From NCBI RefSeq assembly GCF_013170805.1, contig NZ_CP051293.1, positions 1,488,001-1,552,000 of the forward strand: DNA of 64,000 nt. The letters are read 5' to 3'. Shown here piece after piece: positions 25,777 through 33,074 of this stretch (the stretch's first letter is position 1; every line of letters begins with the position of its first letter). The stretch is from Mesorhizobium sp. NZP2077. GTDB lineage: Bacteria; Pseudomonadota; Alphaproteobacteria; Rhizobiales; Rhizobiaceae. The notes under the pieces are model-generated. The model was not told the origin of the DNA. It did not search any database and saw only the letters and a list, made by a program, of their open reading frames with translations. Both the position numbers and the translations under genes were made by a program.

Positions 25777-26673
25777 ATGCAGGAGCGTATCCAATTTTGG
25801 GGCAATTCGGCACTTTGGCCTAACAACGTCCCCGGCTATGTATTCGCTGCGCGCGCCGTTCACGAGGTGGGCAAAGTAATACACGGGGATGCTTGGACTG
25901 GTACCGAGCCAACGACCGCAAATCCCCTAGATTTGCGTAGAACCGTTCTGCCCAACGGCAGCACCTTTGCACCTTCACAAGCAGTCGCTTCGAGAACAGT
26001 TAAGGAGACGATCAACGCGCTGCTGCGGAAATTCCGACCGGAGTTTGAAAGGAAGCCCGTCGTATATGGGCCTCACGGCCCTGAGCCGCTGAGTTTCTCC
26101 ACGGAAGAGTGGCAAGTCGGGATAGAACTCGCCGAAGCGGCCAACCAGAAATTGGTGAGCGCCCAAAAACGTCTCAACGACGCCATTGCTTCAATCATAT
26201 CGGCATGCGCGGAAGGGCACCTAATTTCTGCGCTACGTCCTAAAGCGGGGGGCCGAATTGGAGATCCTCTTCCCAATTACGTCTGGCATACAGAACATGC
26301 CGCTAACCGATTCTTTTGGTGTCAAATGAGTCCGAACAATCCGTTTGGCTATAGCGTTGTTGGTGGTGACGGGCACCAATATATCTTTTTCAGTAGGGAT
26401 AGCCTCGACGGTTATTCACGATTACTTGCGGATGCCTCAAGGCCGGAACCCGACAGAACCACTAAGACGGACTATAAGACAGAAAAACTGATTGCTTGGG
26501 CCACTGAGCTGTTCAACTCGGTTGAAAACAATCAACGCCGGATCTTCACCCAGGCGGAATTTGAAGCCATGGCGCGACAAGAGTTTCCTGGCGTTTCGAT
26601 TCCAAAGTTAAGAAAAGAGGTATGGTCGGGTCGCCCGGCGTTGTTTCCGCGTAAAGCGGCAAAGGGCGCATAG
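25777..26673 (+). CDS. Hypothetical protein, 298 aa
   Basis: Not recognised. Soluble, without signal or membrane segments; notable stretches are FWGNSALWPNNVPGYVFAAR near the N-terminus and NYVWHTEHAANRFFWCQMSP in the middle. The 93-bp gap after the integrase holds an inverted repeat (CCGCAGGGA at 25690 and TCCCTGCGG at 25738). The downstream gap to the excisionase gene contains three runs of CCGCCACCCTT-like sequence. Position next to the integrase suggests a cargo or recombination-accessory gene, but there is no direct sign of function. Confidence 0.6.
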   Translation: MQERIQFWGNSALWPNNVPGYVFAARAVHEVGKVIHGDAWTGTEPTTANPLDLRRTVLPNGSTFAPSQAVASRTVKETINALLRKFRPEFERKPVVYGPHGPEPLSFSTEEWQVGIELAEAANQKLVSAQKRLNDAIASIISACAEGHLISALRPKAGGRIGDPLPNYVWHTEHAANRFFWCQMSPNNPFGYSVVGGDGHQYIFFSRDSLDGYSRLLADASRPEPDRTTKTDYKTEKLIAWATELFNSVENNQRRIFTQAEFEAMARQEFPGVSIPKLRKEVWSGRPALFPRKAAKGA

Positions 26674-26815
26674 CCGTCCGCCACCCTTCCGCCACCCTTC
26701 CGCCGTCTCACTCCAGCATCCGCCACCAATTGAGTGGCGTAAATAGCCATCATCAATGAATCCGTTCACTTTCAGAGTGTTAGCCGCTCTTTCGCGGCGT
26801 TGCACGGAGAAAGAA

Positions 26816-27031
26816 ATGGACGCCTCGAACACCCAAGACAGCCGTAAGATGCTACGCACCGATGGTGCAGCGCTTCACGTCGGTCTCTCAGTCTCAACCC
26901 TCGAAAAGCTTCGACTGACCGGGGATGGACCCGAGTACATCAAGCTCGGCCGCACGGTGGTCTATAGCCCCTCCGACCTAGATTCCTGGATGCAGGGCCA
27001 CCGCCGCAAATCAACTTCCGTAGCAGCATAG
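26816..27031 (+). CDS. Excisionase-like helix-turn-helix protein
   Basis: A 71-residue MerR/AlpA-type DNA-binding protein: MLRTDGAALHVGLSVSTLEK then YIKLGRTVVYSPSDLDSWM, the standard winged helix of phage excisionases and AlpA regulators. ATG 26816 is preceded by GGAGAAAG. It heads a tightly packed operon running to 29031. Expected to bend DNA at the att site and set the direction of recombination, or to act as a transcription factor. Confidence 0.78.
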   Translation: MDASNTQDSRKMLRTDGAALHVGLSVSTLEKLRLTGDGPEYIKLGRTVVYSPSDLDSWMQGHRRKSTSVAA

Positions 27032-27043
27032 GAGGGCAATCCA

Positions 27044-27253
27044 ATGACCCTCCAAATGGAAACGGCCAGCCCTGGCAGGCTGACCGGTCCCGTAGATAGA
27101 ATTGCTGTCGCGGCATCCTTCTATCAAAATCAAACCTATCCGGCAATCGAGATCGATGACGGCTCTTACGCCGTCGCCAAGATCTCAAGCCGTTTTCAGG
27201 TTCCTCCGGCCACCGCTTTCGAGGTCTGCCGCCTGGCAGGGTTGGTGCGCTGA
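27044..27253 (+). CDS. Small hypothetical protein, 69 aa
   Basis: Soluble and unrecognised (AIEIDDGSYAVAKISSRFQV, PPATAFEVCRLAGLVR). The C-terminal part could be a small helical DNA-binding unit. A GGAGG ribosome site precedes the ATG, and its stop overlaps the next start (TGATG), so it is translated as part of the early operon. Confidence 0.6.
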   Translation: MTLQMETASPGRLTGPVDRIAVAASFYQNQTYPAIEIDDGSYAVAKISSRFQVPPATAFEVCRLAGLVR

Positions 27254-27801
27254 TGGCTAGGAAAACAAGCATTGCCGAATATCGGAAAAGAATGCCGGCA
27301 CTCACTGCCGAGCGTGCCCGCGAATTGCTGATCTACGATCCCGAAACCGGCGCCCTCAACTGGCGGGTGGCCAGGGGATGCCGTAGTGGCGCGCTCGCGG
27401 GCACTCGCACGAGTGAAGGCTACACCCAAGTTGAGATCGATTATCGGCTGTACAGGGCGCACCGCGTCATCTGGCTGATGATGACGGGCAAATGGCCGAA
27501 GCATCTTGTCGACCACCGAAACGGCATGCGAGCCGACAATCGGTGGAAAAATCTCCGCGAAGCCACCCCCTTGCAAAATGCCAGGAATCGCAAGCCGGGG
27601 AAATCCAACACGAGTGGCACGGTTGGCGTGTCCTTTATCGCCAGCCGAAATAAATGGCAGGCGTTTATCGGTCTCGACAACCAGATCGTTAAACTCGGCC
27701 ACTTCCGGGACAAGACCGAGGCGATATCAGCTCGGCGAGAAGCAGAACGCCACCACTATGGCGAATTCGCCGCTGCGCCTTCGTGCGAGGGGGCAGTCTG
27801 A
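27253..27801 (+). CDS. HNH endonuclease with AP2-like domain
   Basis: A 182-residue phage-type HNH nuclease. The HNH core is at YRAHRVIWLMMTGKWP then VDHRNGMRADNRWKNLREAT; the C-terminal ~50 residues (GVSFIASRNKWQAFIG, LGHFRDKTEAISARREAE) match the AP2 DNA-binding fold found in such nucleases. Often a selfish homing gene within phages. Stop and next start share TGATG. Confidence 0.88.
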   Translation: MARKTSIAEYRKRMPALTAERARELLIYDPETGALNWRVARGCRSGALAGTRTSEGYTQVEIDYRLYRAHRVIWLMMTGKWPKHLVDHRNGMRADNRWKNLREATPLQNARNRKPGKSNTSGTVGVSFIASRNKWQAFIGLDNQIVKLGHFRDKTEAISARREAERHHYGEFAAAPSCEGAV

Positions 27802-28325
27802 TGAGCGCCCGCACCTTCACCAAAGTTGCGCCGGCCGTTTGGCGGTCCCGCCGTTTCATCGGCCTGCCTGACGAAGCCAAGGTCGGCTTCCTCTACCTGC
27901 TGAGCAATGCACATGTCACGAGCGCGGGTGTTTACGAACTCCCGCGCGGCTATGCCTGCGCCGATTTGTGCTGGACAGATGCAGCATACGCCAGCGTTCT
28001 CAGGGAACTCATCGAGGTAGGGCTAATCGACCATGATCCCGATGGCGACGTGATCCTGATAGAGCGGTGGTTTCGACATAACCCGCCGGCAAACGATGAC
28101 CATGCCACCGGCACGCGCCGCCGGCTCCAGGCGATCGAAAGCGACAATCTACGAGAGAAGGCGGTGGCCGCGTTCGATGAGGCCAACGATGCCAGGATTC
28201 TACGTGAGGCGCAGAAGGCTGCGGATAAGGCCGCCAAGGCCGCCGGCAACTCAAAGTCGGTCTCCCAGATCATCGGCGACACGTCGCGGCTGATGGGCAC
28301 CCGACTGATGCGAGGTGGCCAATGA
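27801..28325 (+). CDS. Putative phage replication-initiation protein
   Basis: A 174-residue protein with an N-terminal winged-helix-like region (WRSRRFIGLPDEAKVGFLYL, SAGVYELPRGYACADL, LRELIEVGLIDHD) similar in style to replisome-organiser N-termini of phages, then a charged helical tail (EAQKAADKAAKAAG). It sits directly before a gene carrying iteron-like repeats, as in lambda-type O genes. ATG 27801 overlaps the previous stop; its own stop overlaps the next start (ATGA). Function inferred from architecture and position. Confidence 0.5.
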   Translation: MSARTFTKVAPAVWRSRRFIGLPDEAKVGFLYLLSNAHVTSAGVYELPRGYACADLCWTDAAYASVLRELIEVGLIDHDPDGDVILIERWFRHNPPANDDHATGTRRRLQAIESDNLREKAVAAFDEANDARILREAQKAADKAAKAAGNSKSVSQIIGDTSRLMGTRLMRGGQ

Positions 28326-28747
28326 GACCGTGTGGACACCGTGTCGTGACAGTGTGTGGACAGTCTGTAGGGGTGGTTTCACACCGTGTGACACCGTGTG
28401 CACATACCAAGACCAAGACCAAGACCTTAGACCGAGACCTTAGACCGGAGGAAATCGCGAAAGCCGAGAGCGTCACCAGCGTCGAAGGGCTTAGGAGAGA
28501 AGAAGAGCCAGGACCGAACGTTAGCGTTTCAATCTTCGAGGCCTCGGCCAATCGGATAGCTTCTGTTTCAGAAATTGCCACCGACGACCTTACAGCCAAA
28601 CTAGCCGCCGAGTGGCTTGCTGCGGGAAACGCCGATAGTGCTGCGGCTGTATTGCCTCAGTTGCGGGACCGGTTTTGCCTTTCAGCGATCGAGGCGATCG
28701 AGGCTTGCCGTCAAGCGGCCATTATCCGGGCGGGGGCCTATCGATGA
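28322..28747 (+). CDS. Hypothetical protein containing iteron-like DNA
   Basis: 141 residues. The first ~45 codons run through repeated DNA and give an unusual sequence (HTKTKTKTLDRDLRPEE); the C-terminal half (LTAKLAAEWLAAGNADSAAA, RFCLSAIEAIEACRQAAII) looks like a normal helical domain. ATGA overlaps at both ends place it in the replication-like operon. The repeats suggest that the DNA of the 5' part, rather than its protein product, is under selection. Confidence 0.55.
   Translation: MRPCGHRVVTVCGQSVGVVSHRVTPCAHTKTKTKTLDRDLRPEEIAKAESVTSVEGLRREEEPGPNVSVSIFEASANRIASVSEIATDDLTAKLAAEWLAAGNADSAAAVLPQLRDRFCLSAIEAIEACRQAAIIRAGAYR
28327..28447. repeat. Iteron-like repeat cluster, possible origin
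   Basis: ACCGTGT occurs at 28327, 28338, 28383 and 28393, spaced 11 and 10 bp within each pair. GTGTGGAC occurs twice between them. Three ACCAAG/GACCAAG units and two GACCTTAGACCG units follow. Phased short repeats inside a replication gene are typical of phage origins; activity is not shown. Confidence 0.45.
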
Positions 28748-29031
28748 ACAGCGTTCCCAAGCCCAAAGCTGTTCTGATGCGTCGCGACGAGATTTTCTCC
28801 GTAAGCCAGGCGGCCCATTACGCCAAGCGAACGGAGAAGACAATTCGAGGATGGGTGAAGAACGATGGCATAGGCAGACAAGCGAAAAAGGGAGGGCCGA
28901 TAGAGATCAGCCGGATCGCCCTGCTGATGGTGCTGCAAAACGACGAAGTCGCCCTTGAACTCCTCCGCAATGGGGAACGCAGTCACCCTGACGTGTTGCG
29001 CTACATCCGCGAGATTGGCGTCCCCGAATAG
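28744..29031 (+). CDS. Small helix-turn-helix protein
   Basis: 95 residues. VSQAAHYAKRTEKTIRGWVK is a helix-turn-helix, followed by PIEISRIALLMVLQNDEVAL. Such proteins act as excisionase, small-terminase-like or regulatory DNA binders; the surrounding genes do not decide which. ATG 28744 overlaps the previous stop (ATGA). Last gene of the early operon; a repeated leader sequence begins right after its stop. Confidence 0.6.
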   Translation: MNSVPKPKAVLMRRDEIFSVSQAAHYAKRTEKTIRGWVKNDGIGRQAKKGGPIEISRIALLMVLQNDEVALELLRNGERSHPDVLRYIREIGVPE

Positions 29032-29131
29032 ATCAGAGAGGTACACACAAGGGCACACGTTTCCAATCCTCAAGGGCCTTCCAGCGTGGTCTAATTTCCC
29101 TGTCTGATAACAGGGAGCGCTGCTCGCCAAA
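29032..29131 (+). promoter_or_regulatory. Repeated leader, copy A
   Basis: The 100 bp before the ribbon-helix-helix gene closely resemble 32977-33074, before the tailspike gene. Shared blocks in order are CACACAAG, TTCCAATCCTCAA, GCGTGGTC, CTGATAACAGG-like, and GCCAAAATG at the start codon. Conserved spacing from first block to ATG suggests a common promoter/operator or leader RNA. Confidence 0.6.
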
Positions 29132-29362
29132 ATGAATGTCATTTCTGAAAGCAGATCGCGGCCCGTAGCCGATGAAATCGTCCCCGTTGCCCTCAATGGC
29201 GGCCGGGTTACGTCTGGCTTCAGGGAAGCTCTTTTCGATGCCGCCGCCAGACGTGGCATATCCGTAAATGAGCTAGTTTTGCGCGCTACAGCGGAGAAGC
29301 TCCGCGACGCGGGCGGCCATTTCAGCGGCGTGTTCCATCCCGGCGACATGGCGGCACGCTGA
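29132..29362 (+). CDS. Ribbon-helix-helix protein (Arc-like)
   Basis: 76 residues. GRVTSGFREALFDAAARRGI followed by SVNELVLRATAEKL has the strand-helix-helix pattern of Arc/CopG-type DNA-binding proteins. It is preceded by the repeated leader also found before the tailspike, so it may autoregulate and control the late-type genes. It starts a unit of three genes ending with the ejection-type protein. Confidence 0.6.
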   Translation: MNVISESRSRPVADEIVPVALNGGRVTSGFREALFDAAARRGISVNELVLRATAEKLRDAGGHFSGVFHPGDMAAR

Positions 29363-29365
29363 CCA

Positions 29366-29701
29366 ATGGGCCAGTCTCAGCCGATAAACGGATTCCCTGT
29401 GCTGAAAGAGGCGGGCAATTCGTCGACCAAGGATGCCGCCATCCTGGAGCGCTTGCGCATCGCACAGGCCCGAGCCTTCGAGCTATCGGGTGAGGACGAG
29501 CACGATTTTTTGAATTGGCTTGCGGCCTGGAGCCTTGAACAGGACCCCGTCGCCTATGCCTTCGACTTGCTCGGGCAGCAGGATCGGCAGCGCTACTTCG
29601 ATTCGCTCTCGGCTGCCGAAAAGACGCGCCTAGTTGCCTCGCTTAATACCGCGCACAAACTGGGGATCTGCTCGCCCCCCGGCTGGAGGGTTTCAGAATG
29701 A
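29366..29701 (+). CDS. Hypothetical phage protein, 111 aa
   Basis: Unrecognised, acidic, helical and soluble (LERLRIAQARAFELSGEDEH, DPVAYAFDLLGQQDRQRYFD). It begins 3 bp after the ribbon-helix-helix gene, and its stop overlaps the next ATG (ATGA), so it is translationally coupled to the ejection-type protein and could be its partner or chaperone. Confidence 0.6.
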   Translation: MGQSQPINGFPVLKEAGNSSTKDAAILERLRIAQARAFELSGEDEHDFLNWLAAWSLEQDPVAYAFDLLGQQDRQRYFDSLSAAEKTRLVASLNTAHKLGICSPPGWRVSE

Positions 29702-32331
29702 CGGGTCAATTCTCCGAAGTCGGAAACTTTGTGGCGCGTGGCGCTGGCAAGGTAAATCCGGCTTTGATCGATATCCTGAAAGAGGCAGCCGCCCGCACGG
29801 GTATGCAGGTGGAAGCCTATTCCGGCTATCGTCCGGGAGATCCGCGTTTTCATGGCAAGGGCGAAGCGACCGATATCAGGATCATTGGCCCTGACGGCAA
29901 GCCGCTGCCCAATTATCAGACGCCAGCTACATTCCAGACCTATGAGCAGCTTGCACAGGCCGCGCGCCAGGTTCAACAGGAGAAATATCCCGAACTGGCG
30001 GATCAATTCCGTTGGGGCGGCTATTTCGGCGGGGGCAAGGGCAAATATGGGTCCATGGACCTCATGCATTTCGACCTTGGCGGCGGAAACGGCCTCGGAA
30101 TGGCTGGCGGATCTTGGGACAAGGGCCTGACCGATAAGCAAGCCGCGCTTTATCAGATGGCCAACCACAAGCCGCAAGGCCTCGAAAATCTTACGGTACC
30201 TGCGGATCAGCGGTCAACTGCGCTGGCGCTTGCAAGCCAGGGCGCTACATCGCCGGCAGTCGGCGCCGTGAACAAGTTGGCTCAAGGTGAGCCTGCCAAC
30301 CCGGTCCAGAGCGTCAACTATGTCCCGCCGCCCTTCAGCGGTCAGCAAGCCAATTTCCAGCCGCTCCTAGGTGATCAGCAGCCCGCACCGCAGGCATCAG
30401 CCCCGGCAGCACCGCAAGCCGCTTCTGTGCCGCCTGTGGCCGCGCCAGACGCTGATCCGCTTGCTGCCTTCGGAATTAAACTGGATGACAACGCGGTAGC
30501 GCCACAACCGCAAGCGCCCGCGTCGCAGGAAGTCGACCCCCTCAAGGCGTTCGGCATCAATTTGGATGACGCTGCTGCTGCTGAACCCGCCGCTGCCGTA
30601 GCCGCTACACCCGCCGAGTCGTCTGGGTCAATCGGGCAGACCATTGGCGGCGCGATAGACAAGGGTATTGGCCTCGCCGACAAATACGGCAGTCCAGTTG
30701 TGTCGATGGGGAACAACCTCATCCGCCAGGTCGGCACGGGCGTGCCTATCATCGGCGGTGCGCTGAACAGCATGGATGCCGCGACCAACGCCGCGATTGC
30801 CCCTGCGATCAATCCGTTGTTGCCGGATTCGTGGAAGCTTCAGGGCGGCACGTTCGGCGAGCGCTATCAGAATTCGCTCAATCAGCAGAATGGACAGGAT
30901 CAGCAGTTTCAGGCGGCACATCCGGTGCTTTCGACTGGCGCTCAACTTGCTGGCGGTATTGGTGCGATGGGCGGGGCAGCGGCGGCTTTTCCTGCTCTCG
31001 GCACCGCGCTTGGTATGTCTGGCAGCATTGGCGCGCGCACGGCTCTTGGTGCTGCGTCTGGTGCCGTCATTGGTGGCGGCGACGCGGGGGTTCGGTCTGG
31101 TGGCGATCCTGAAGCTATAAAGCGCGGCGCGGCGACTGGCCTGCTTTTCGGAGGCGCAATGCCTATCGCAGGGAAGGCTATTGGCGCGGGCGTCAACAAG
31201 CTCATCGGCGGCGGGAGTGTCCCGCAGCGCGTTGCCCAGCTCGCTCAACTCGCCAAAAACAAATTCGGCATTGATATCGGCCCCGGACAGCTTTCGACCA
31301 ACCCGACGATCAAGTTTCTGGATAGCGTTGTGAACCGCCTGCCGTTTAGTGGCGGCACAGCGGCAAAGGAAGCGCAGCAGACGGCTTTCAACAGCGCCGT
31401 GGCCAATTCCTTCGGCGAGACCGCGAAGGCCGTTACGCCGGAAGTCATCGACGCTGCGAAAAGCCGCATCGGCAGTGTTTTCGACAGTGTGGCCACGCGC
31501 ACGCCAACCATCAAGGCGGATGGTCAGCTTCAGACCGATATCCTGAAGATTTATAACGAGGCCCAGCAGACGCTTCAGCCGTCCGAAGTCACTCCGCTCC
31601 GCAACCAGCTTCTCGCGCTCGTCAAGCAGTACAAGGACGGCGGCAATGCGATCGACGGCAAGACTTATCAGGCGATCACCCGCAAAGGCGCCCCCCTCGA
31701 TCGCCTGATCAATTCCGCAGACCCGAACGTCAGCTATTCTGCGAGCCAGATCAGGGAGGCCATTGACGGCACCTTAGAGCGCTCGGCGCCCGCCGATGTT
31801 CTGTCGGATCTACGCACAGCACGCTCGCAATGGAAGGCGCTGAAAACAGTCGAGCCGCTTGCCACCAAATCCACGACCGGTGACATCTCGCCTGCGCTTC
31901 TGATGACCCAGGCTGCGAAATCCTATGGCAATGCGGCCTATGGCAAAGGTGCCGATCTCGTTGACCTCGGGCGCATTGGTCAGCAGTTCCTGAAGGAAGC
32001 CCCTTCCAGCGGTACGGCTGAACGCTCGATGTTGCTAAATAACCCTCTGCTAAGTGGCGCCGGCGCTTGGGGCTTGGCAACTAACCCCGCTGCGATCCCG
32101 TACGCAATTGGTGGTGCCGTCGCCAGCGGAATTGCATCGCGCGGCCTTGGGACGGTTCTGCGCAGCCCATACCTCGGCAACAAGATGGTTCAAAACGCGC
32201 TTGGGACGGGCGCCCCTGATTTGGGGAATTACCTGCTCAGGTCAGTGCCGCAGGGTGTTGCGGTGCCCCAGGTAAATCAGCGCCAGCCCTTGGAACTAAC
32301 GGTCAGGCCGAACAAACTGCTGCAACAGTGA
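29698..32331 (+). CDS. Ejection-type internal virion protein with LAS-peptidase motif
   Basis: 877 residues in three parts. Residues 1-130 resemble a LAS (VanY/M15) peptidase: His52 and Asp59 in HGKGEATD and His124 in LMHFDLGG fit the zinc triad. Residues 190-320 are Ala/Pro/Gln-rich with a repeated unit (DPLAAFGIKLDD and DPLKAFGINLDD). The rest is Gly/Ala-rich hydrophobic segments (LAGGIGAMGGAAAAFPALGT) and helices, as in podophage DNA-ejection proteins. Likely role: local cell-wall cleavage and DNA passage during entry. Confidence 0.6.
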   Translation: MTGQFSEVGNFVARGAGKVNPALIDILKEAAARTGMQVEAYSGYRPGDPRFHGKGEATDIRIIGPDGKPLPNYQTPATFQTYEQLAQAARQVQQEKYPELADQFRWGGYFGGGKGKYGSMDLMHFDLGGGNGLGMAGGSWDKGLTDKQAALYQMANHKPQGLENLTVPADQRSTALALASQGATSPAVGAVNKLAQGEPANPVQSVNYVPPPFSGQQANFQPLLGDQQPAPQASAPAAPQAASVPPVAAPDADPLAAFGIKLDDNAVAPQPQAPASQEVDPLKAFGINLDDAAAAEPAAAVAATPAESSGSIGQTIGGAIDKGIGLADKYGSPVVSMGNNLIRQVGTGVPIIGGALNSMDAATNAAIAPAINPLLPDSWKLQGGTFGERYQNSLNQQNGQDQQFQAAHPVLSTGAQLAGGIGAMGGAAAAFPALGTALGMSGSIGARTALGAASGAVIGGGDAGVRSGGDPEAIKRGAATGLLFGGAMPIAGKAIGAGVNKLIGGGSVPQRVAQLAQLAKNKFGIDIGPGQLSTNPTIKFLDSVVNRLPFSGGTAAKEAQQTAFNSAVANSFGETAKAVTPEVIDAAKSRIGSVFDSVATRTPTIKADGQLQTDILKIYNEAQQTLQPSEVTPLRNQLLALVKQYKDGGNAIDGKTYQAITRKGAPLDRLINSADPNVSYSASQIREAIDGTLERSAPADVLSDLRTARSQWKALKTVEPLATKSTTGDISPALLMTQAAKSYGNAAYGKGADLVDLGRIGQQFLKEAPSSGTAERSMLLNNPLLSGAGAWGLATNPAAIPYAIGGAVASGIASRGLGTVLRSPYLGNKMVQNALGTGAPDLGNYLLRSVPQGVAVPQVNQRQPLELTVRPNKLLQQ

Positions 32332-32514
32332 CTACCGGCGCGCGCGTCTATCGATGCGCTCGTTTATCCAGAACAGAAGAGCGCAGATCATAAATCCGAC
32401 CGCCGCGCCATATCCGAAATCCCGGCTGATACCGGTAACCAAAAAAACGACGATGAAATACACCCCGATCATGCCGGCGGTGCAAAGCGCATAAGCTAGG
32501 GCGCGGCGCATCAA
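32332..32514 (-). CDS. Small membrane protein, 60 aa
   Basis: Two hydrophobic helices (YALCTAGMIGVYFIVVFLV; GYGAAVGFMICALLFWI) and a basic tail (ERIDRRARR), consistent with an inner-membrane protein. It overlaps the upstream minus-strand gene by 4 bp (ATGA). Holin-like size and topology are possible, but no lysin-type gene is adjacent on this strand. Unrecognised. Confidence 0.6.
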   Translation of the reverse strand: MMRRALAYALCTAGMIGVYFIVVFLVTGISRDFGYGAAVGFMICALLFWINERIDRRARR

Positions 32515-32768
32515 TTGATCTTGAAAACGGCTGGAGTGTTAGCGACACCCACGGGATGCCATTCCCATGCGAAGCCGCCTTGTTGGTCAGAAGACCCTAA
32601 AACATAAGTTATGCCCGTGCATTGATTGAGTAGCAGGACGGCATTGGCACTGGTCGCGACTTGCGGACGGCTTATCGTCCAACAAGATTGCGTCGGTAGG
32701 GACTGATCTTCAGCTAGTCCAGAAGTGGGAAACCATCCGAAAAAAACTGCCAGAAGAATTTTGCGCAT
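32511..32768 (-). CDS. Small secreted protein, 85 aa
   Basis: A signal peptide (MRKILLAVFFGWFPTSGLAE) is followed by a mature part of about 65 residues with two Cys (SCWTISRPQ, LLNQCTGITYVLGSS), probably disulphide-bonded in the periplasm. I prefer ATG 32768, which places the signal at the very N-terminus. Paired with the downstream membrane gene against the direction of the late genes, a common place for lysogenic-conversion cargo. Confidence 0.62.
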   Translation of the reverse strand: MRKILLAVFFGWFPTSGLAEDQSLPTQSCWTISRPQVATSANAVLLLNQCTGITYVLGSSDQQGGFAWEWHPVGVANTPAVFKIN

Positions 32769-32976
32769 GCCGCGCATTTAATACGAAACCCGCAATTTCA
32801 CAAGATTGAGACGAACCGAAGGAGGCCTTTGCAAACTGGCTCATTCATCATTGTAAATGAGCAATTCGACTTCCTGCTGGAAAGCACCAATAATTTCTAC
32901 GCGTCCAGCAACAGTGGCACTAACTAGAAGCAACAGCCGGCGACGAGTTTTTATCCTTCCAGAGGCTAAACGCGGG

Positions 32977-33074
32977 CACAGAGGTTCACACAAGTATACA
33001 CGCTTCCAATCCTCAAAAGCTCGTGCGCGTGGTCCATTGGTCCTGACTAATAACAGGAGCCTAGTGCGCCAAAA
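32977..33074 (+). promoter_or_regulatory. Repeated leader, copy B
   Basis: Similar along its length to 29032-29131 and ending, like it, at the start codon. Blocks TTCACACAAG, TTCCAATCCTCAA, GCGTGGTC, TAATAACAGGAGC and GCGCCAAAA are kept in order. The AACAGGAGC block may include the ribosome site. Confidence 0.6.

Noticed and set aside
28405..28447. CRISPR-like repeats
   Set aside because: The units are 6-12 bp and directly adjacent, without spacers of constant length; they fit an origin or simple repeat.
32332..32768. Holin-endolysin lysis cassette
   Set aside because: The membrane protein could be a holin by size, but the partner is a small secreted protein without lysin motifs and both read against the late genes.
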